From positions 10,364,894 through 10,428,893 of the forward strand of contig NC_056002.1 of NCBI RefSeq assembly GCF_018446385.1: a stretch of DNA of 64,000 nt, written 5' to 3'. Both the position numbers and the translations under genes were made by a program. Below are positions 10,781-23,193 of this stretch, one piece after another. The DNA is from Zingiber officinale (Eukaryota > Streptophyta > Magnoliopsida > Zingiberales > Zingiberaceae). How positions within the stretch are numbered: position 1 is the first letter of the stretch; the number at the start of each line of letters is the position of its first letter. Under the pieces are notes generated by a model, which saw nothing but the letters and a program-made list of their open reading frames with translations, was not told the DNA's origin and searched no databases.

Positions 10781-11442
10781 CTTTTTAGTCAGGGTTGTTG
10801 TTGTGGTAGCTGTCAGGCGGGTTAACTCGTGGCGAGGTAAATCGGCCCATGACGAGCTAATCATTCGGTGGGGTAGGACGGACCGGCCCATTATCTTAGC
10901 TGATTGAAAATTCTCAATCAAAGGCGAATTGCAAATTAGACAGGTAACCTTAAGGGCCATCAAATTTTTTTTAAAAAATTTAAAAATGATAGAGAACCTG
11001 CATGTCAGCCCATTTTTCATGTGAACTTTCTTTCATGACATCTAATGCTACCACTATGCTATTTCTTTAGCTAGATTAATAATTCCATACAATAGGATCA
11101 CATATTCTTTGCAGCAAAGGAGGCTATCATTTTTTATGTTTTAAAAACACTCACCACTTTTAAGAACCTAGAAAGTCATGATAAAAAAATTCCATTCAAT
11201 AGGAAATGTATAATAACAGCATGCACGACCTGAAGTCTCTTCTTTGTTTGCTTAATGTAAAGTCTCTGATGAGCATGTACGCCGAGGTAAAGCTAGGAGG
11301 GGGTAATACTCATGAGATGACTTTGAAAGCTTTCTCGATTTTACTTTGGCCCTTGAAAATAAAGGCACACATGAAGGATTAACATACTTATTCAAATGCC
11401 TTGAGTTATTGTAGAATTTCCATCTATTCCTTCTTATTGTTT
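10781..11442. other. Unassigned intergenic sequence
   Basis: No gene or repeat family was recognised between the MITE copy and the SINE. Confidence 0.5.
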
Positions 11443-11461
11443 TGCTTTGCTGATCTTGAAA

Positions 11462-11691
11462 AAAAAGTAGATCCGCTACCTTAGCGGCCCCCTAGTGCCG
11501 GTCCCACGGATATGGAGGGAGGTTCATGTAGGTACACAGGCCATAGGCGCATGGCGGGGGAGGTTCATGCAGGTACACAGGCCATAGGCGCATGGCGTGG
11601 TAAACCCCAGGTCGTCAGTTCCTGAGAATCGACCCCTGGCCATTACGCCAGAGATACCATGCGCCCACCGTCTATGCTACGCCCTGGGGGC
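11462..11691 (-). mobile_element. tRNA-derived SINE with perfect 19-bp target duplication
   Basis: On the - strand the element starts near 11691. It has an A-box-like GGCGTAGCATAGACGG and a B-box-like GGGTCGATTCTC, and it ends in a T-run after GCGGATCTAC. It is flanked by an identical 19-base direct repeat, TGCTTTGCTGATCTTGAAA, at 11443-11461 and 11692-11710. This is the signature of LINE-mediated insertion. Inside, a segment of about 38 bases (GGTACACAGGCCATAGGCGC core) is present twice in tandem. The perfect duplication suggests a fairly young insertion. Confidence 0.85.
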
Positions 11692-11710
11692 TGCTTTGCT
11701 GATCTTGAAA

Positions 11711-11984
11711 CTCACTTGCCAAGTTGTCATGTATCCTTGCTAGAGATGTTCACTAAAAGTGGATTGACGGTGAAATCATCCATTAGGTGTTCTTATTTCT
11801 CAACCCACGGACCAATCCAAGCCCGTTGCGGGCCGACCTGTACGGTTTAGGGGCCTAGGCAATGGGCTTTGATTAATAAAATTCTAATTAAATCAGCTTA
11901 AATTGTTTGGCGGGACGAACTAACTCGACGGATCTAATCTAAATTGACGACTCCAAAGACAACTGCAAGTGACACTCATAGTTG
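11711..11984. other. Short unassigned intergenic spacer
   Basis: No feature was recognised. Confidence 0.5.
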
Positions 11985-13085
11985 CTACACATGGTATTTT
12001 TTTTTAAATTTTTTTTTTTAAGCTTACGATTATGGCAATAGTTTTTTTTCATTAGGGTTTAGGAGTTAGATTATAGTATTAAGGCGTAAAAAAAATTTTT
12101 TGGGTGTGTATGGGGTGTGCAGGGTAAGGTGTGTAGTATATCAAAACTTATATATAGTTTTGATATGCCGCAACTCTTATGTCGCACACCCCGTGAGCAC
12201 TTCAATTTATTTTATTTTATTTGTTAATTTTTGTTCATTTTTTTAAGTTGTCTGTTATGCCAATTAGATTTTGCCTTTAGGCTTTAGGGGTTGAATTATA
12301 GTATTAAACAAAAAAAATTGAGGTGCTCACTGGTTGTGTGCATATATAACCTTACGCTGAACATCTAAAATATTTTTTTTGTTTGAAAATTTTTGTGAGA
12401 TTAATACTATAACTCAACCCCTAAATCCTAAATGAAAAACCCTAAATAGCTTAACCGCAAGCTTAAAATAAATAAATAAATAAGAAAAAACCTATGTACC
12501 ACATAATCACACACGATTGCGCAGGGTAACATTACAATATATGAGTTTTGTATGTCACTCCCCTTATGTCACACACCTCGTGAGCACCTTAAATATTTTT
12601 TATGTTCAATACTATAAGTTTATAATCCAATTCTAAATACTAAAGACAAAATCCTATATATATATATCAAAGCTATGTTACCCTAAGGATCTTACCGTGT
12701 ATATCTCGTGCAAATCTTAAATATTTTTTTATTTGAAAATTTTATATGCTTACTACTATAACTCAACCTTTAAATCTTAAAGACAAATCTGATTGACATA
12801 ATGAGAAGCAAACAAAAAAAATATAAAAAGCCAAATACCAGTGCGCTGACGTAAGTCCATAAGCACATGGGATGTATAGAGTTTTGATATTCTATCCTAT
12901 CTTACATTGCACATCCCATATGCACTTAAATTTTTTTTATTTAATTTTTTTACTTAATACTATAACTCAACTCCTGAATCTTAAAAGTAAAATCTAATTA
13001 GGATAATCAAGAGCTTAAAAAAATCAATTACACTAGATACTTATAAGATGTGCGATGTCAGATGAGCAATATATCAAAATTATAT
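11985..13085. mobile_element. Cluster of at least five MITE copies (family M1)
   Basis: Copies or part copies lie at about 11995-12150, 12155-12345, 12358-12535, 12545-12850 and 12880-13085, in both orientations. Shared landmarks are GATATG...CTTATGTCGCACACCCCGTGAGCAC at one end, GGTGCTCAC-type sequence at the other, and the interior motifs AACCCCTAAATCC and TACTATAACTCAACC. The copies abut or nest with almost no spacer, so boundaries are approximate. The interior is non-coding. Confidence 0.65.
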
Positions 13086-13860
13086 ACATATACATACATT
13101 CTGATGTGGACTCATCCATGGGGACTCGTTTGCGCCTAACATGATTTGTTTTTTAATTTTTTAATTTTTAGGTTTTCGGTTACGTGAATAAGATCTTATT
13201 TTTAGGTATATATATAAGGAGACCCAACTAAATCATACCTAATCATTTGGATAAACATGAATTTTACGTAATCATTGTCCAACAAATCGGGATATGACAT
13301 CTCGTTGTAACCCTATATATACTAATTAAAGGCGTTCAATTCTCAATACTATCGTGTCTAATTTGGTCTCCAGTTTTATAATTAATCATTACAAAATTTA
13401 ATAACATAATTCAGCTTGACCTTTTTTGAAAAAAAAAATATGAGACTATCAATTATGTATTTTCAAATTTAACTATATATATATTTCTGAAATTGCATAA
13501 CGATCAATCATCCAAATTTAGAGATTCTTTCCTTTTTGTCAACAAGTATACGAATAAATAGCCATCAAATCCAATATAGAGAAAATTAATTAATTCTTCT
13601 GCGTACTCATCTAGATCTTCTACATGGACAATACGCTATTGTACCCACCTGTCTCATCAAAACGACTGGTCCGTAGCTGTCCGATCCGATCCAATTTTAA
13701 TAATAACAAAAAAAAATTACATGTCCTTCGAGAGACAGCTGTTAGAAATTCCAACACCACAGGATCAAATTTGGCACGAGACATTCTCTTGACTCTCAAA
13801 TAGTTAGGGGAGTTTATTTGAAACAAGCATAAACTTTAATTTAAATTTTTTTCAAAACAA
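13086..13860. other. Unassigned AT-rich intergenic sequence
   Basis: No gene was recognised. A MITE-like motif (TTTAGGTTTTCGGTTACG) near 13167 may be one more M1 fragment. Confidence 0.4.
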
Positions 13861-14562
13861 GAGGGAAGGAATGAAGAAGCTTCCTGACGTTCACGTTAAA
13901 AAAGAAATAGGAGAGGGCGATACCAAACAAACCTCACGTCAAACTCGCCTTTTTCGCACCGATGGCTACAGCTGCCCGTGCGACGTTTTAGTTCCCTTTG
14001 TTGACCCGTCGAAGCACGCAGAACCACACATAAATACACACGCCGGTCCTTTTCGCCGCGACTGCTCGGTGCGATGGCGACGGCGAGAAAAAGAGGAGCG
14101 GTTGGTGGAACGGCTCGCCTCAGGCTGAGTCGGTCGTGGGGGAAAAAAAGATTCGGAGAGAATTAAGATCCTGTTTTGCGACGTCGACGTAAATCAGATA
14201 GTAGTAACAAGCCTGTGATCAGTGAAACAGGGTAACGATTATCATTAGGCCTGGCGCGGGTACGGCCAAATAAAAAAAAGGCTACACCATCAGAGATTTT
14301 GATCGGAATGGGGGAGGGTCCCTACCTGCAGGTGTTCAGGGGGAGAGCACCAGGCCTTTTGAGGCGTGTCCTTGCAAGTACTGTTTGGCACTTGAGGTAA
14401 ATGCTGAGATGCAGCCAGTGATCTGTGGCACTGACAGTGCACTGTGGCAGAGCAGCGGCAGCTCGCTGACAGTGATGGCCACCGCGTCGTTGCTTGCGCT
14501 GCCAGTGTTTGTGTTAATGTCCATCCAATTCCAGTTATGCAAGGACGACAAGTGATTAACAA
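13861..14562. other. GC-rich island, possible exon or promoter of an unrecognised or lost gene
   Basis: This stretch is clearly richer in G, C and CpG than the AT-rich DNA around it. A TATA-like CATAAATACA near 14029 lies about 45 bases before an ATG at 14074. That ATG opens a basic 30-residue frame (MATARKRGAVGG...) ending at a TAA near 14164. On the - strand, 14290-14562 is open in two frames. A donor-like CAG/GTAGGG near 14324 and an imperfect palindrome GCACTGACAGTGC near 14430 are visible. No protein family was recognised in any frame. It could be a 5' exon, a gene fragment carried by a transposon, or a non-coding transcript. Confidence 0.3.
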
Positions 14563-15757
14563 TAATTTAAGTTGTATTTCCCAGTTTATTCATGCACAAC
14601 GTTCTGATTTTTCAGGAATGGCATATCTCATGAAAAAAAAACAGTAGGAAATAAATAGAAGCTAAAGCCATCTTTCAAGGGTTTTGAGGAAAAAGTCAGG
14701 CGGAGGACATGAACATGGATGATTTTCAGTTTACTTACATTGAAAGAATGTGATGATGATGAATAGAGGCATCAGTCAGTGTTAATGCCAAAATGGTTCT
14801 GGCCTTCTGTGTGAAGGATGTTCCTTCCAAATACACTGGGAATGGTAGAACTATGGATAACATATATAAAGCCCCGTATTAAATACTTGTATGAACTGTT
14901 ACTGAATTACACTAGCATTATATAGTATGGTTTAAAATGTCCAGCCGTGCTACGTGTAGTAAGGTGGAAACTTTTGTTCTTTTGGAGGGTCATGACATGG
15001 TAGGGGCAAGAACAAGGTTTAATCATTGTGCCGCCTGTGCTAAAATAGTTTTGCCCTTGTCTGATCTAGGCATGCTCAGATATTCAGAACAAAATTTCAA
15101 CTTAAACAATTTCTACTAAAAAGAGAAAAATCTTTCAAATCTATTCAACTAAACTAGTTGGCAAGGGTGAATTGATGATGGGTCACGATCCACTTGGTGC
15201 ACTCAATGAGCAAGAACAATGAAATTCAATTTCAACTTATAACGAAGTAGAAATTGTTAGAATTAGATTGGATTTTGGATTGGAATTTTGAACTTACAGT
15301 AATTCGGAGAGAGTCATCTTCTTTCTCATGTACGCCTTGTCAAGGGACTTCCATGCACAAATTTAGGCACAGCTTCAGATATAGGATTTGACATAGCTTC
15401 AAAAATTGGATTTGACAAAGGATTCAGACACAAGATTTGGTGCGGACTCAGATACTAAGGCATTCCTGTGAAGCATGAAAGCTTTATAATGAGATTATAG
15501 ATAATTACTTGAAACAAATTGACTCCCCAAAACCACAAATATTTCATGATGTTAATTATTCTCTTAGAATGTGATAACCCAATGTACATTACTAATTAAT
15601 ACGGGTTTAAAATTGCATAATGACAATAAGATTTAGCATCTTCGCTAGAAACCCATGCTTCGATCATCCAATAGCAACAGCGTTGTTTTTCCATTGTCTG
15701 CAAGAAAAATTGTTCAGAAGTACAGTGGAGCACAACATTTAACGATATTGAACAGTT
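14563..15757. other. Spacer and likely 3' UTR of TWD1
   Basis: No separate gene was recognised. The part nearest 15757 is probably the 3' UTR of the - strand TWD1 gene; its end was not located. Confidence 0.4.
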
Positions 15758-18700
15758 TTAGTCTTCCTTGCCCCTTCGGAAGTTCAGTAAGTCACAAATA
15801 AGAGCAACAAGCCATTGCCAAAATAAGACCAGCCGATTTGAGCTCTTTGGTTTGGGTTCAGGTCTGGGGCCAAAGATCCCTTTGTAGATCTCTTTCTGCT
15901 TTTGATAAATAGCTTTGTCATGTTCATCTAGCAAGTGAAGCTCTCGGATGATGGCCTTGTCCTGTGGGGCATGTTTCCTTGCCTTCTCGAGGTCCTCCTT
16001 TGCTGCATCAGTCTGACCAAGTTCTGCCCTGGCCTTTCCTCGTCTAAATAGAGCTTTCACGTTGTTCTCATCTTCTGACAACACCTTAAGATATAAAGGT
16101 AGAAAATCACTTTCCATTTATAGAATGTGAGAAAATCATGAAAGTAACTAGCAGAAGTGGTTCAATGGAATAACCATGACCGCTAGTGCACAATAGAGTG
16201 AGGTTTTATTGCTCAAGACATTTCCTTTTTTCCATCAAAAATGCATTTCTACAAACTTTTGTGTTTGCTACAGGAAATTGTGTTGAACTAGCTAGCTTGA
16301 ATAGTCTCTTGCAAGGCAGGAAACTTGAATGGGCAGGATACTTTTTCTTTTTTATTTACCTGTAACATCTCATACTCTCCCCAAAAAAAAAAACACTTCT
16401 TTCCTTGAAAAATAGAGCACATTAAGTGCAAGCCTTACCTGCTTGTGATTTGCTCTTTATTTGCTAAGTAGATACGATTGTAAAATTGTGACTTCTATGG
16501 GCCGATGCTTCTATGGATGCCTGGTGTATCTTCCTTTACACTAACCTATGAAAGTTTTTAAGCCCGCCAGATAATCATCTATCAGTTTAAACATTATATC
16601 ACAGCAAAACAGTTTCAACTTTACGAGCATCATACAAAGCTTACAATTAACAAGCTTAATCCCCTGGTAATGTAACTGCTATGTGTATTTTGTTACAAAC
16701 AGCAACCTAATATGTCTCTGAGTTCAAGTCATATAAAAAATTCATACCTAAAAATAAAAGTGTTAGGAGCCTAGTACTTTGATCAATAAGTGTATGGATC
16801 TTGATGATTTATTTCTTTTGTACATATATAACTCACCCTTTCTGTTTATATGATCTGGGAGATTAAGGAAATTTAGAAAGGAATGCTTAAGTAGATAATG
16901 CACAAAAATAATACCTAATTGAACAGACAACATCTTGAGGGCGAAAGCAGAAAAATACTGGAAAAGTTATGAATGCACTCACAATGGTGCAGTGACCAAT
17001 AGCTTGCTGGTAACGTTTAAGTTTGATTAGGCATGCAGCCATGTTTAGATGGCATGGGTTCTTTACAGCCAAGGCCATGTCCCTATACTTTCCAAACAGT
17101 TGGAACATAAAATCATCTCCCATATAAGCTATTGCCTGACAAGCACAAGCTACATATAAATCTAATGAAGAAACTAACTTAATGCAATTAACAAGGATTG
17201 ACTTGTAACAGAACTGACCATTTCATATTGTTGCATCGCTTCCTCAAGATTTTCTTCCTTGAAGTAATCATTCCCTTCCACCTTCCTTCTTTCAGCAGCT
17301 TCAATCCTCTCTTCCACTGTCATGTCACTTCGGGCTTTTCCCTGCAGAATAGAATTTATACACCAAAACATTAAGATAAGGCAATTATATCAACTGAGTT
17401 ATGAAGTTAATGAAGAATTTTGGAGATACTAACTATTCAATTTCAAATACTAATGTGAGGTGATAGTATGGTATACAAAAAAAATGAAAAAAAAAAGATA
17501 GGTAACTCACTTCTTTTGCCTCATCAAAGCCAATAAGTTCAACCTCATAGATAAGGTCTGCCATAGGAGGTACATTTGGGAATGAAAAACTTCCCTCTTT
17601 GCCATAGCCCAGTTCCCAACCTACATGCAGTAGTGCCCGTTCTCCGCTCTTCATGCTAGCAATACCAATGGCTAAACCAGCCATTTCTTTCTTTTCTGTG
17701 TATCATAAGTCAAGAACACTCAATGAACAAACAAACTACTATAGTTCTGTAGGAAATGTCTACTGGTTAATGATGGAATATAATCAAAATTAAATTTCAT
17801 AGAAGTGTGCCTCATAATCATTTTGTGTTGGAACAAAAGATCCATGGAACTAAATACAGCATTATAACCTTAAAAAGAATAAAAACAACAGATGCCAATG
17901 ATATTTTGTTTGTCCCACTCAATGCTTCAGAACAATGAGCACAATATCGTCTTGGAATTTATTTTGCAAAGATCCATACATGACAATAGCACCTTGCTTT
18001 GAGGCTAGACAACAATTGTATGACAGAACACACTATATTCAAGCAACATTTGGTCTTCGCCAAATGCAATGCTGGTGACCCATTTTTTATTTTTAAAATA
18101 GTATCTGATTTTGGACTTCAATTTCATTAAACAATGAAACAATATTCTTTTGCTGCATGTATGTGAATAGTTTTTCATTATTTGAGAGGAAATGAAGTGA
18201 AAATCACATTCTCAAATGTAACAATAAAATATTAAAAACCCTAAACCCTAAAAAAAATCAAATAATAATGGAAGCGTTAAATAGTATATTACATATATAT
18301 ATATATATATTAGGCACCTTATATAACAAATAGTAAAATAATAAGTATTTATATTGAAACATATAATATAATAAAGACAATGATATTTATATTATGTATA
18401 ACAAAAAGAAAAATAAAAAATGGTAGAAATTATAGATACTTCTTAATAAAAAGCATAATAATAAATACAATAAAATTGTAAAATAACTTAAACAATAATT
18501 CTAAGAAGTACATTTAAGAACAAAATGGTATTAAGAACCAATATATGATGAAAATATTTGAAGAAATAAATTATAAATATAAAAAATATGTTGAGTTTTT
18601 GGTTTGTAGATTTTATCCATATAGGCAAGCAAACACTAGACTATTTTTGATTTAGGTATAGTCACATACAGGAAAATCAGCTACTTTCCTTGAATATGTT

Positions 18701-21126
18701 TTCCATTAATATTCTACATGAAATAAAGAGCTTAAACAGTATCTTACTTTCAATGACTAGAAAATCCTACAAGGACTAAACATGAGGAGTACCTTTCCCC
18801 AATATGATTTCTGTAGGCCTCTGCTCTTGCCATGTGTCTTCAAACTTGTGTGAAGTGCTTTTAGCCCATGCTTTATAATGAACTGCATAATGAGAAGTCA
18901 TCAATGAACTAAATGTCTGGGACATACGTCTTCAGAAGTCATACCAGCCATAAAATAAAGAATCAATTGCAATAAACAAGAAACATTAGCATAGTACTTT
19001 GTGAGAGAATTTAAGGCTTCATGGCATATAGATATAGGTTGTGAAGCATAGGATAGATAACATGTACATGAACAATACTCTCTATGTGTCTGCTTGAATC
19101 ACATAAAGACTACAAAGTTACTAAGATTCTCTCTTATTGTCTGCTGGAATGACATAAAGGCTACTAAAAAACTAAGATTTTAAAATATGTCTGATTTTAG
19201 ATTCCCTAGATGGTTTCTCGGGGGTTGTTTGTCCTCATAGGCCATAGCAAGCCAAAGACTAAAAATGAACGAACCACTAAATTCTGATGGTAATTCTAGT
19301 TTCAACTGTAAGTAATGATAACAAAACTTTTACACTTGAGCCACTGCACCATAACTTAATTTGTGCTTCATAATAGCACCTGAGCACCATAGGTAGTATT
19401 TCATGCTCAGAGAAATGATGTGTATCAAACTTCAGGAGATTTTAAATTTTAAATTTTCAAATAGGAAGTTTAGACTTTACAAGTTTCTAAGAAATGTTAG
19501 TTTTTATTTTCAAGTAAGACAAGATAGAAAAACTTATATTTTATTTTAGCAGGATACACTATGTAGGAATTAGTTATTTATTTACCAAGTAACCAAGGGA
19601 TAGACTATTTCTTGTCTAACTTGCGAGTATAGATCAATGTTGAGGCCTTTAAAAGGGAACAAATCCTCTATTATTAATTGACATTCTAGTTAATGAAATT
19701 TTAAATTCTCCATGCATGTTTCACTCTCTGGGTGAAATGCTTATTTCTATTGTTTATTCTCATGCTACATTAAGTGGTATCGGAGCCAAATGTGGTTGGA
19801 TCTCTTTGGTATGCTACCTATAACTCCTCACCAGCCCATGTTTTTTCTCTGAAAACCCAAGCCACCACCAAGGCCATTTCCTTTTCTCCCTAGTAAAGGT
19901 GTTCACAATACACTATGTTGCCATAGCACCTGCCTATGACCCTAGTAGAGCGCCTGCTTAGACCCATGTCTACCCAAATCACCACACACGAACTCACAAA
20001 AACCTTCTCCCATTCCCTAGAAATACACCCTGTGATTTGATTCTCCTCCATTATGAGAACCACCCCAACCCCTAGCCACCACTTGAAGCGAAACACTTCC
20101 AATTAGACATAAAAGAACTTGTAATTGTTCAATGGTTTGGTTTTAAAAATTAAATCTTCGTTATTCTAAGGTAATTGGATATTGAACTTTGAATTCATTC
20201 ATGAAATTTTGCCATAGTTTGACGCTGGCTGGCAACCTAACGCAACCCTCCTCCTTTATCCGGGCTTGGGACCGGCCATGACTGGTCATCATGGGCGGAG
20301 TTGATATTGAACTTTGAATACATGCATATAATCATATGATCTTGCTTTTGTAAAATTAATCATTTTGAGATGACAAAGTTTGCTTCATCGCAGACATAAA
20401 CCTAGAGACAAAATAACAATTCACACATACAGAAGCAAGTCGACAGCTTTGGTGGCTTTCCACCATGGCCTTCCTTAATAATTTGTTTCTTGACATTCTC
20501 ATGAAGGATATCCATATCTGATTCAACTTTTGGAATATCAATATCATCTTGCAGAGGTTCGTTATGCACAAATGCTGCAGCTTCGGTGACAACGTCATTG
20601 TCATCAGCATCAGAGCCTACCAAATTAATAAAACATCGGAAAAATTAGTTGATAAAAAAAAATCCAAACGGGCTGGGAAAAAAACTCTCTAAGATTTCAG
20701 ATAGACTAATAGGAATATCAAACAACAATGCTATAGATATTATCACTCCAGATGGCTTGCAGCTGATAATCGATAAAAGGATCGTACTTTTCTAATGCGA
20801 AATCAAAATGATAGATATAACACACATAGTGTCTCGCCAGCTACCAATGACTTCTCGATCCACCTAACCCTCTCGCAGTGATAATTTTCCCTCATTTATC
20901 TCGAAAAAGGTTTTCTCATTCAACACAAACTCCTCTCTTTAAGTAAACCAATAGTAAGAATAAGTTCACAGAGCCGCGACCAACCCTAAATGCCTACAAC
21001 TACCTCCAGAAACATAACATGTTCAAACCGAGAGAAAGTGGAATTACCTGGAGACGTCGGCGCTCCCCGGTCGACGACGGCAGGAGACTCTGGCGGCGGA
21101 GGAGAGGTGGGGGTGGAAGAAGCCAT
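15758..21126 (-). CDS. TWD1: TWISTED DWARF 1 / FKBP42 immunophilin-like co-chaperone
   Basis: Seven exons with GT-AG junctions join in frame: 21126-21048, 20616-20431, 18882-18793, 17695-17511, 17341-17219, 17135-16983 and 16084-15758, giving 380 residues (Arabidopsis TWD1 is 365). Residues 65-180 form the FKBP-like domain (FSFPNVPPMADLIYEVEL near its end). Residues 195-310 are tetratricopeptide repeats, which in this family bind HSP90 (KVEGNDYFKEENLEEAMQQY; ALFRRGKARAELGQ). A basic linker with KGIFGPRPEPKPK follows, then a hydrophobic anchor at 355-373 (LVLFWQWLVALICDLL). The family tethers to ER or plasma membrane, helps deliver ABCB auxin exporters and affects brassinosteroid signalling. 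Its FKBP domain is reported to lack isomerase activity. The first exon is proline- and serine-rich and weakly conserved. Its ATG is the first in the GC-rich leader and keeps the frame through the junction. Confidence 0.95.
19440..19840 (+). mobile_element. LTR retrotransposon remnant (TRIM- or copia-like) in TWD1 intron 2
   Basis: A sequence at 19775-19787 (TGGTATCGGAGCC) matches the tRNA-iMet primer-binding site with one change. It is preceded by AT-rich, LTR-like DNA ending ...CTCATGCTACA. Little internal sequence and no coding follow. Orientation is opposite to the gene. The 5' boundary is a guess. Confidence 0.5.
20222..20305 (-). mobile_element. Short non-LTR retrotransposon-like fragment in TWD1 intron 2
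   Basis: On the - strand this reads GGCCGGTCCCAAGCCCGGATAA then AGGAGGAGGGTTGCG. I associate this short block with the linker before the reverse transcriptase in plant LINE-type elements. It is flanked by AT-rich intron sequence. The identification is from memory of the motif only. Confidence 0.4.
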
Positions 21127-21517
21127 CTAGCGGGCGGAGGCCGGGGGGATCTGGAAGGGAAGGGGCGGCGAATGTGGAACCAGTGCGGAGACTCGGACAT
21201 CAAGAGGAAATTATAGGAATGGAATACTCACTTCCAGAAGCTTCTTCGCATCAGATCGACTTAAATTCTGGTTGGACGAGCGGAGAGAAGTCGAGTTCTA
21301 TGTCTATGTTTTTTTTTTATATATTTTTATGTTTTTTTTATTATTTTTATTTTGATTTTTTCTATTTTAAAAATTTTATGGTGAATTGGGCTGACAGTCA
21401 GTTTGTTAGTAACCGGCCCAACCTTTTTATAATTGGCCCAATGATATTTTAACTTGGGATAGCTGCATTTTATTCTAACAAAGATCAGCACGCAGCGACT
21501 GTGTCAGGGGCAGAGAG
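21127..21517. promoter_or_regulatory. Shared divergent promoter region with site II-type elements
   Basis: This 391-base gap separates the start codons of TWD1 (-) and the small membrane protein gene (+). Three TTGGGCC/T-type boxes lie close together at 21386-21392, 21415-21421 and 21435-21441. Such TGGGCC/T 'site II' elements are known in plant promoters of growth and housekeeping genes. The TWD1 side is GC-rich and the other side is T-rich. Joint control is inferred from the spacing only. Confidence 0.55.
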
Positions 21518-22730
21518 ATGACTGGAGACGGAAGCGGGAGATCTGCGCGGCTGCTCCTCCTCCTTCTCTCCGTCTCTCTGAATCTAATTACGGGTACAGT
21601 TCTTCGCAACACCCAAATATTTCCTTCTTTTGATACCTGTCAACCCGTTATTTTAGTGCAAGATGTGATCCTTTTTGTATCCGCCATTGTGCTGGTTTCC
21701 CTCGATTTCGTTCGCCCTAGATCTGACCGGTGATCGGTTTGTGACATTCAGTTGATTTTGGCTCGAACGAACCTCGATTTATGGTTCTTGATCTCGGTGT
21801 GTTTTGTGCCAGGTTGATGGAATAAAACGAGATCTTTTAGGTAGAACTGGATCTGTTTCTCTTACTTAGAATTTTTCTGGAATTTCAAGTTTCCGTTCAT
21901 GATTCATGGGTTATCTTCGTTACTAAGGTTAGCAGTGAGGTTTTTCATTTGATTCTTCGAGGGCTAAAAGATTAGTTCGGTTAGTTGTTCTTGGTTAGAC
22001 AAATCTATGAACAACTATCTTTTTCTATAAGATCCGAGCGTATGGAGGGAGAAACTTCTTGACGGCTGCTTTGTATTCAGATTGAGAAAAATTCTCCTTT
22101 TTAATAATGAAAGAAAAATCTGGTGTAGGAGATTACTGTGGACTTTCTAATTCCTGAATGTTGAGAACTTCTCTTTGTTGGATTAAGTATTTTCATAATT
22201 TCATTTGGTGATGATATTTATCTTGTATGTCATCAACAAAGTTTCAAAATTAGGTGAAAAATCTGGAAACTTTATTTTGTTATTTCATTCCTAGAGACTT
22301 TTGAGCTATTTGATATCTGGAAACTTTATTGAGTTATTTCATTTGTCACACTTGATTGACTTCTTTATGACTTATTTTTGATAAGTGAGGTATTTCAAGT
22401 ATGTATACTATAGTTATCGGCTATATGATATTCCTGTTTATCTCATTACCAATGTTTTTCATTCTGAATAGTAGTTCGTTCTTCTTAGGTTTATCTGAGA
22501 ATCCATCACCTTCTAAGGATTCAACAACAGCTAGCAATCACTCTAGTTCTGGTCATAAAACTGGGCTCAAGGTTCTCCTTGCATGCGTTGGAGTTGCTAT
22601 TCTTTTAGTACTGTCCTTTTTCTTATTCAAGATGTGGCAGAAGAGAAAGAGGGAGGAGCAACATGCTCGCTTGTTGAAGCTGTTTGAAGAGGATAATGAG
22701 CTTGAAGTTGAACTTGGTCTTCGGGATTGA
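21518..22730 (+). CDS. Small single-pass type I membrane protein, function unknown
   Basis: Two exons, 21518-21593 and 22489-22730, join in frame across a GT-AG intron (G|GT) and encode 105 residues. Residues 11-25 are a Leu-rich signal peptide (LLLLLLSVSLNLITG). A Ser/Thr/Asn-rich stretch of about 25 residues follows, likely lumenal or extracellular. A membrane segment lies near 50-71 (VLLACVGVAILLVLSFFLF). The short cytosolic tail has a basic stop-transfer patch (KMWQKRKREEQ) and an acidic end (FEEDNELEVELGLRD). I cannot place it in a named family; it looks like a conserved plant protein of unknown role. The clean split of the two hydrophobic segments supports the two-exon model over an unspliced reading. 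It is divergently paired with TWD1. Confidence 0.75.
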
Positions 22731-23085
22731 AATTTTGTTTCAACTTGACAGTGTGACTCTTCTTTCTGAGGTACTGGATGTTCATATTTTCAAAAAGATT
22801 AACTTGTGAGGATGTTCATACTAGTCTTACTCTTTATTTATTGATAACACCTCTGGTATTTAAGATATTAAAAACAATTCTCATGAAGCTGAAAAACAGT
22901 GATAGCTTACATACAATTTATTCTGACAACCCTTGTTGCAGAGGATGTAAATTGAATAAGAAATTAGTCTCTAGTTTTGTACAATCTTGGTACTGCAGAG
23001 ATTAATGAATTGGGTCTGAGATGATGCTCTCTGTTGAAGAATGCAAGATAATGGTGCTTCAGTTTGAAGAGAAATAAATAAGGCA
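22731..23085 (+). other. Probable 3' UTR of the small membrane protein gene
   Basis: This non-coding sequence downstream of the stop has an AATAAA polyadenylation signal at 23073-23078. No other gene was seen. Confidence 0.5.
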
Positions 23086-23193
23086 TACATAGTGGCATCT
23101 CAACAGATGCCATAATACTTTTATAGATTTTCTATGCAATATTGTAGAGGAATTTGCATTTTGCTTTATCTCTCTCTTAAGCCAAAAGCATTA

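Noticed and set aside
14290-14562. Overlapping open frames on the - strand in the GC island as a Cys-rich protein gene
   Set aside because: Two frames are equally open, no family is recognisable, and there is no clear start or splice partner. It was kept only as an unexplained island.
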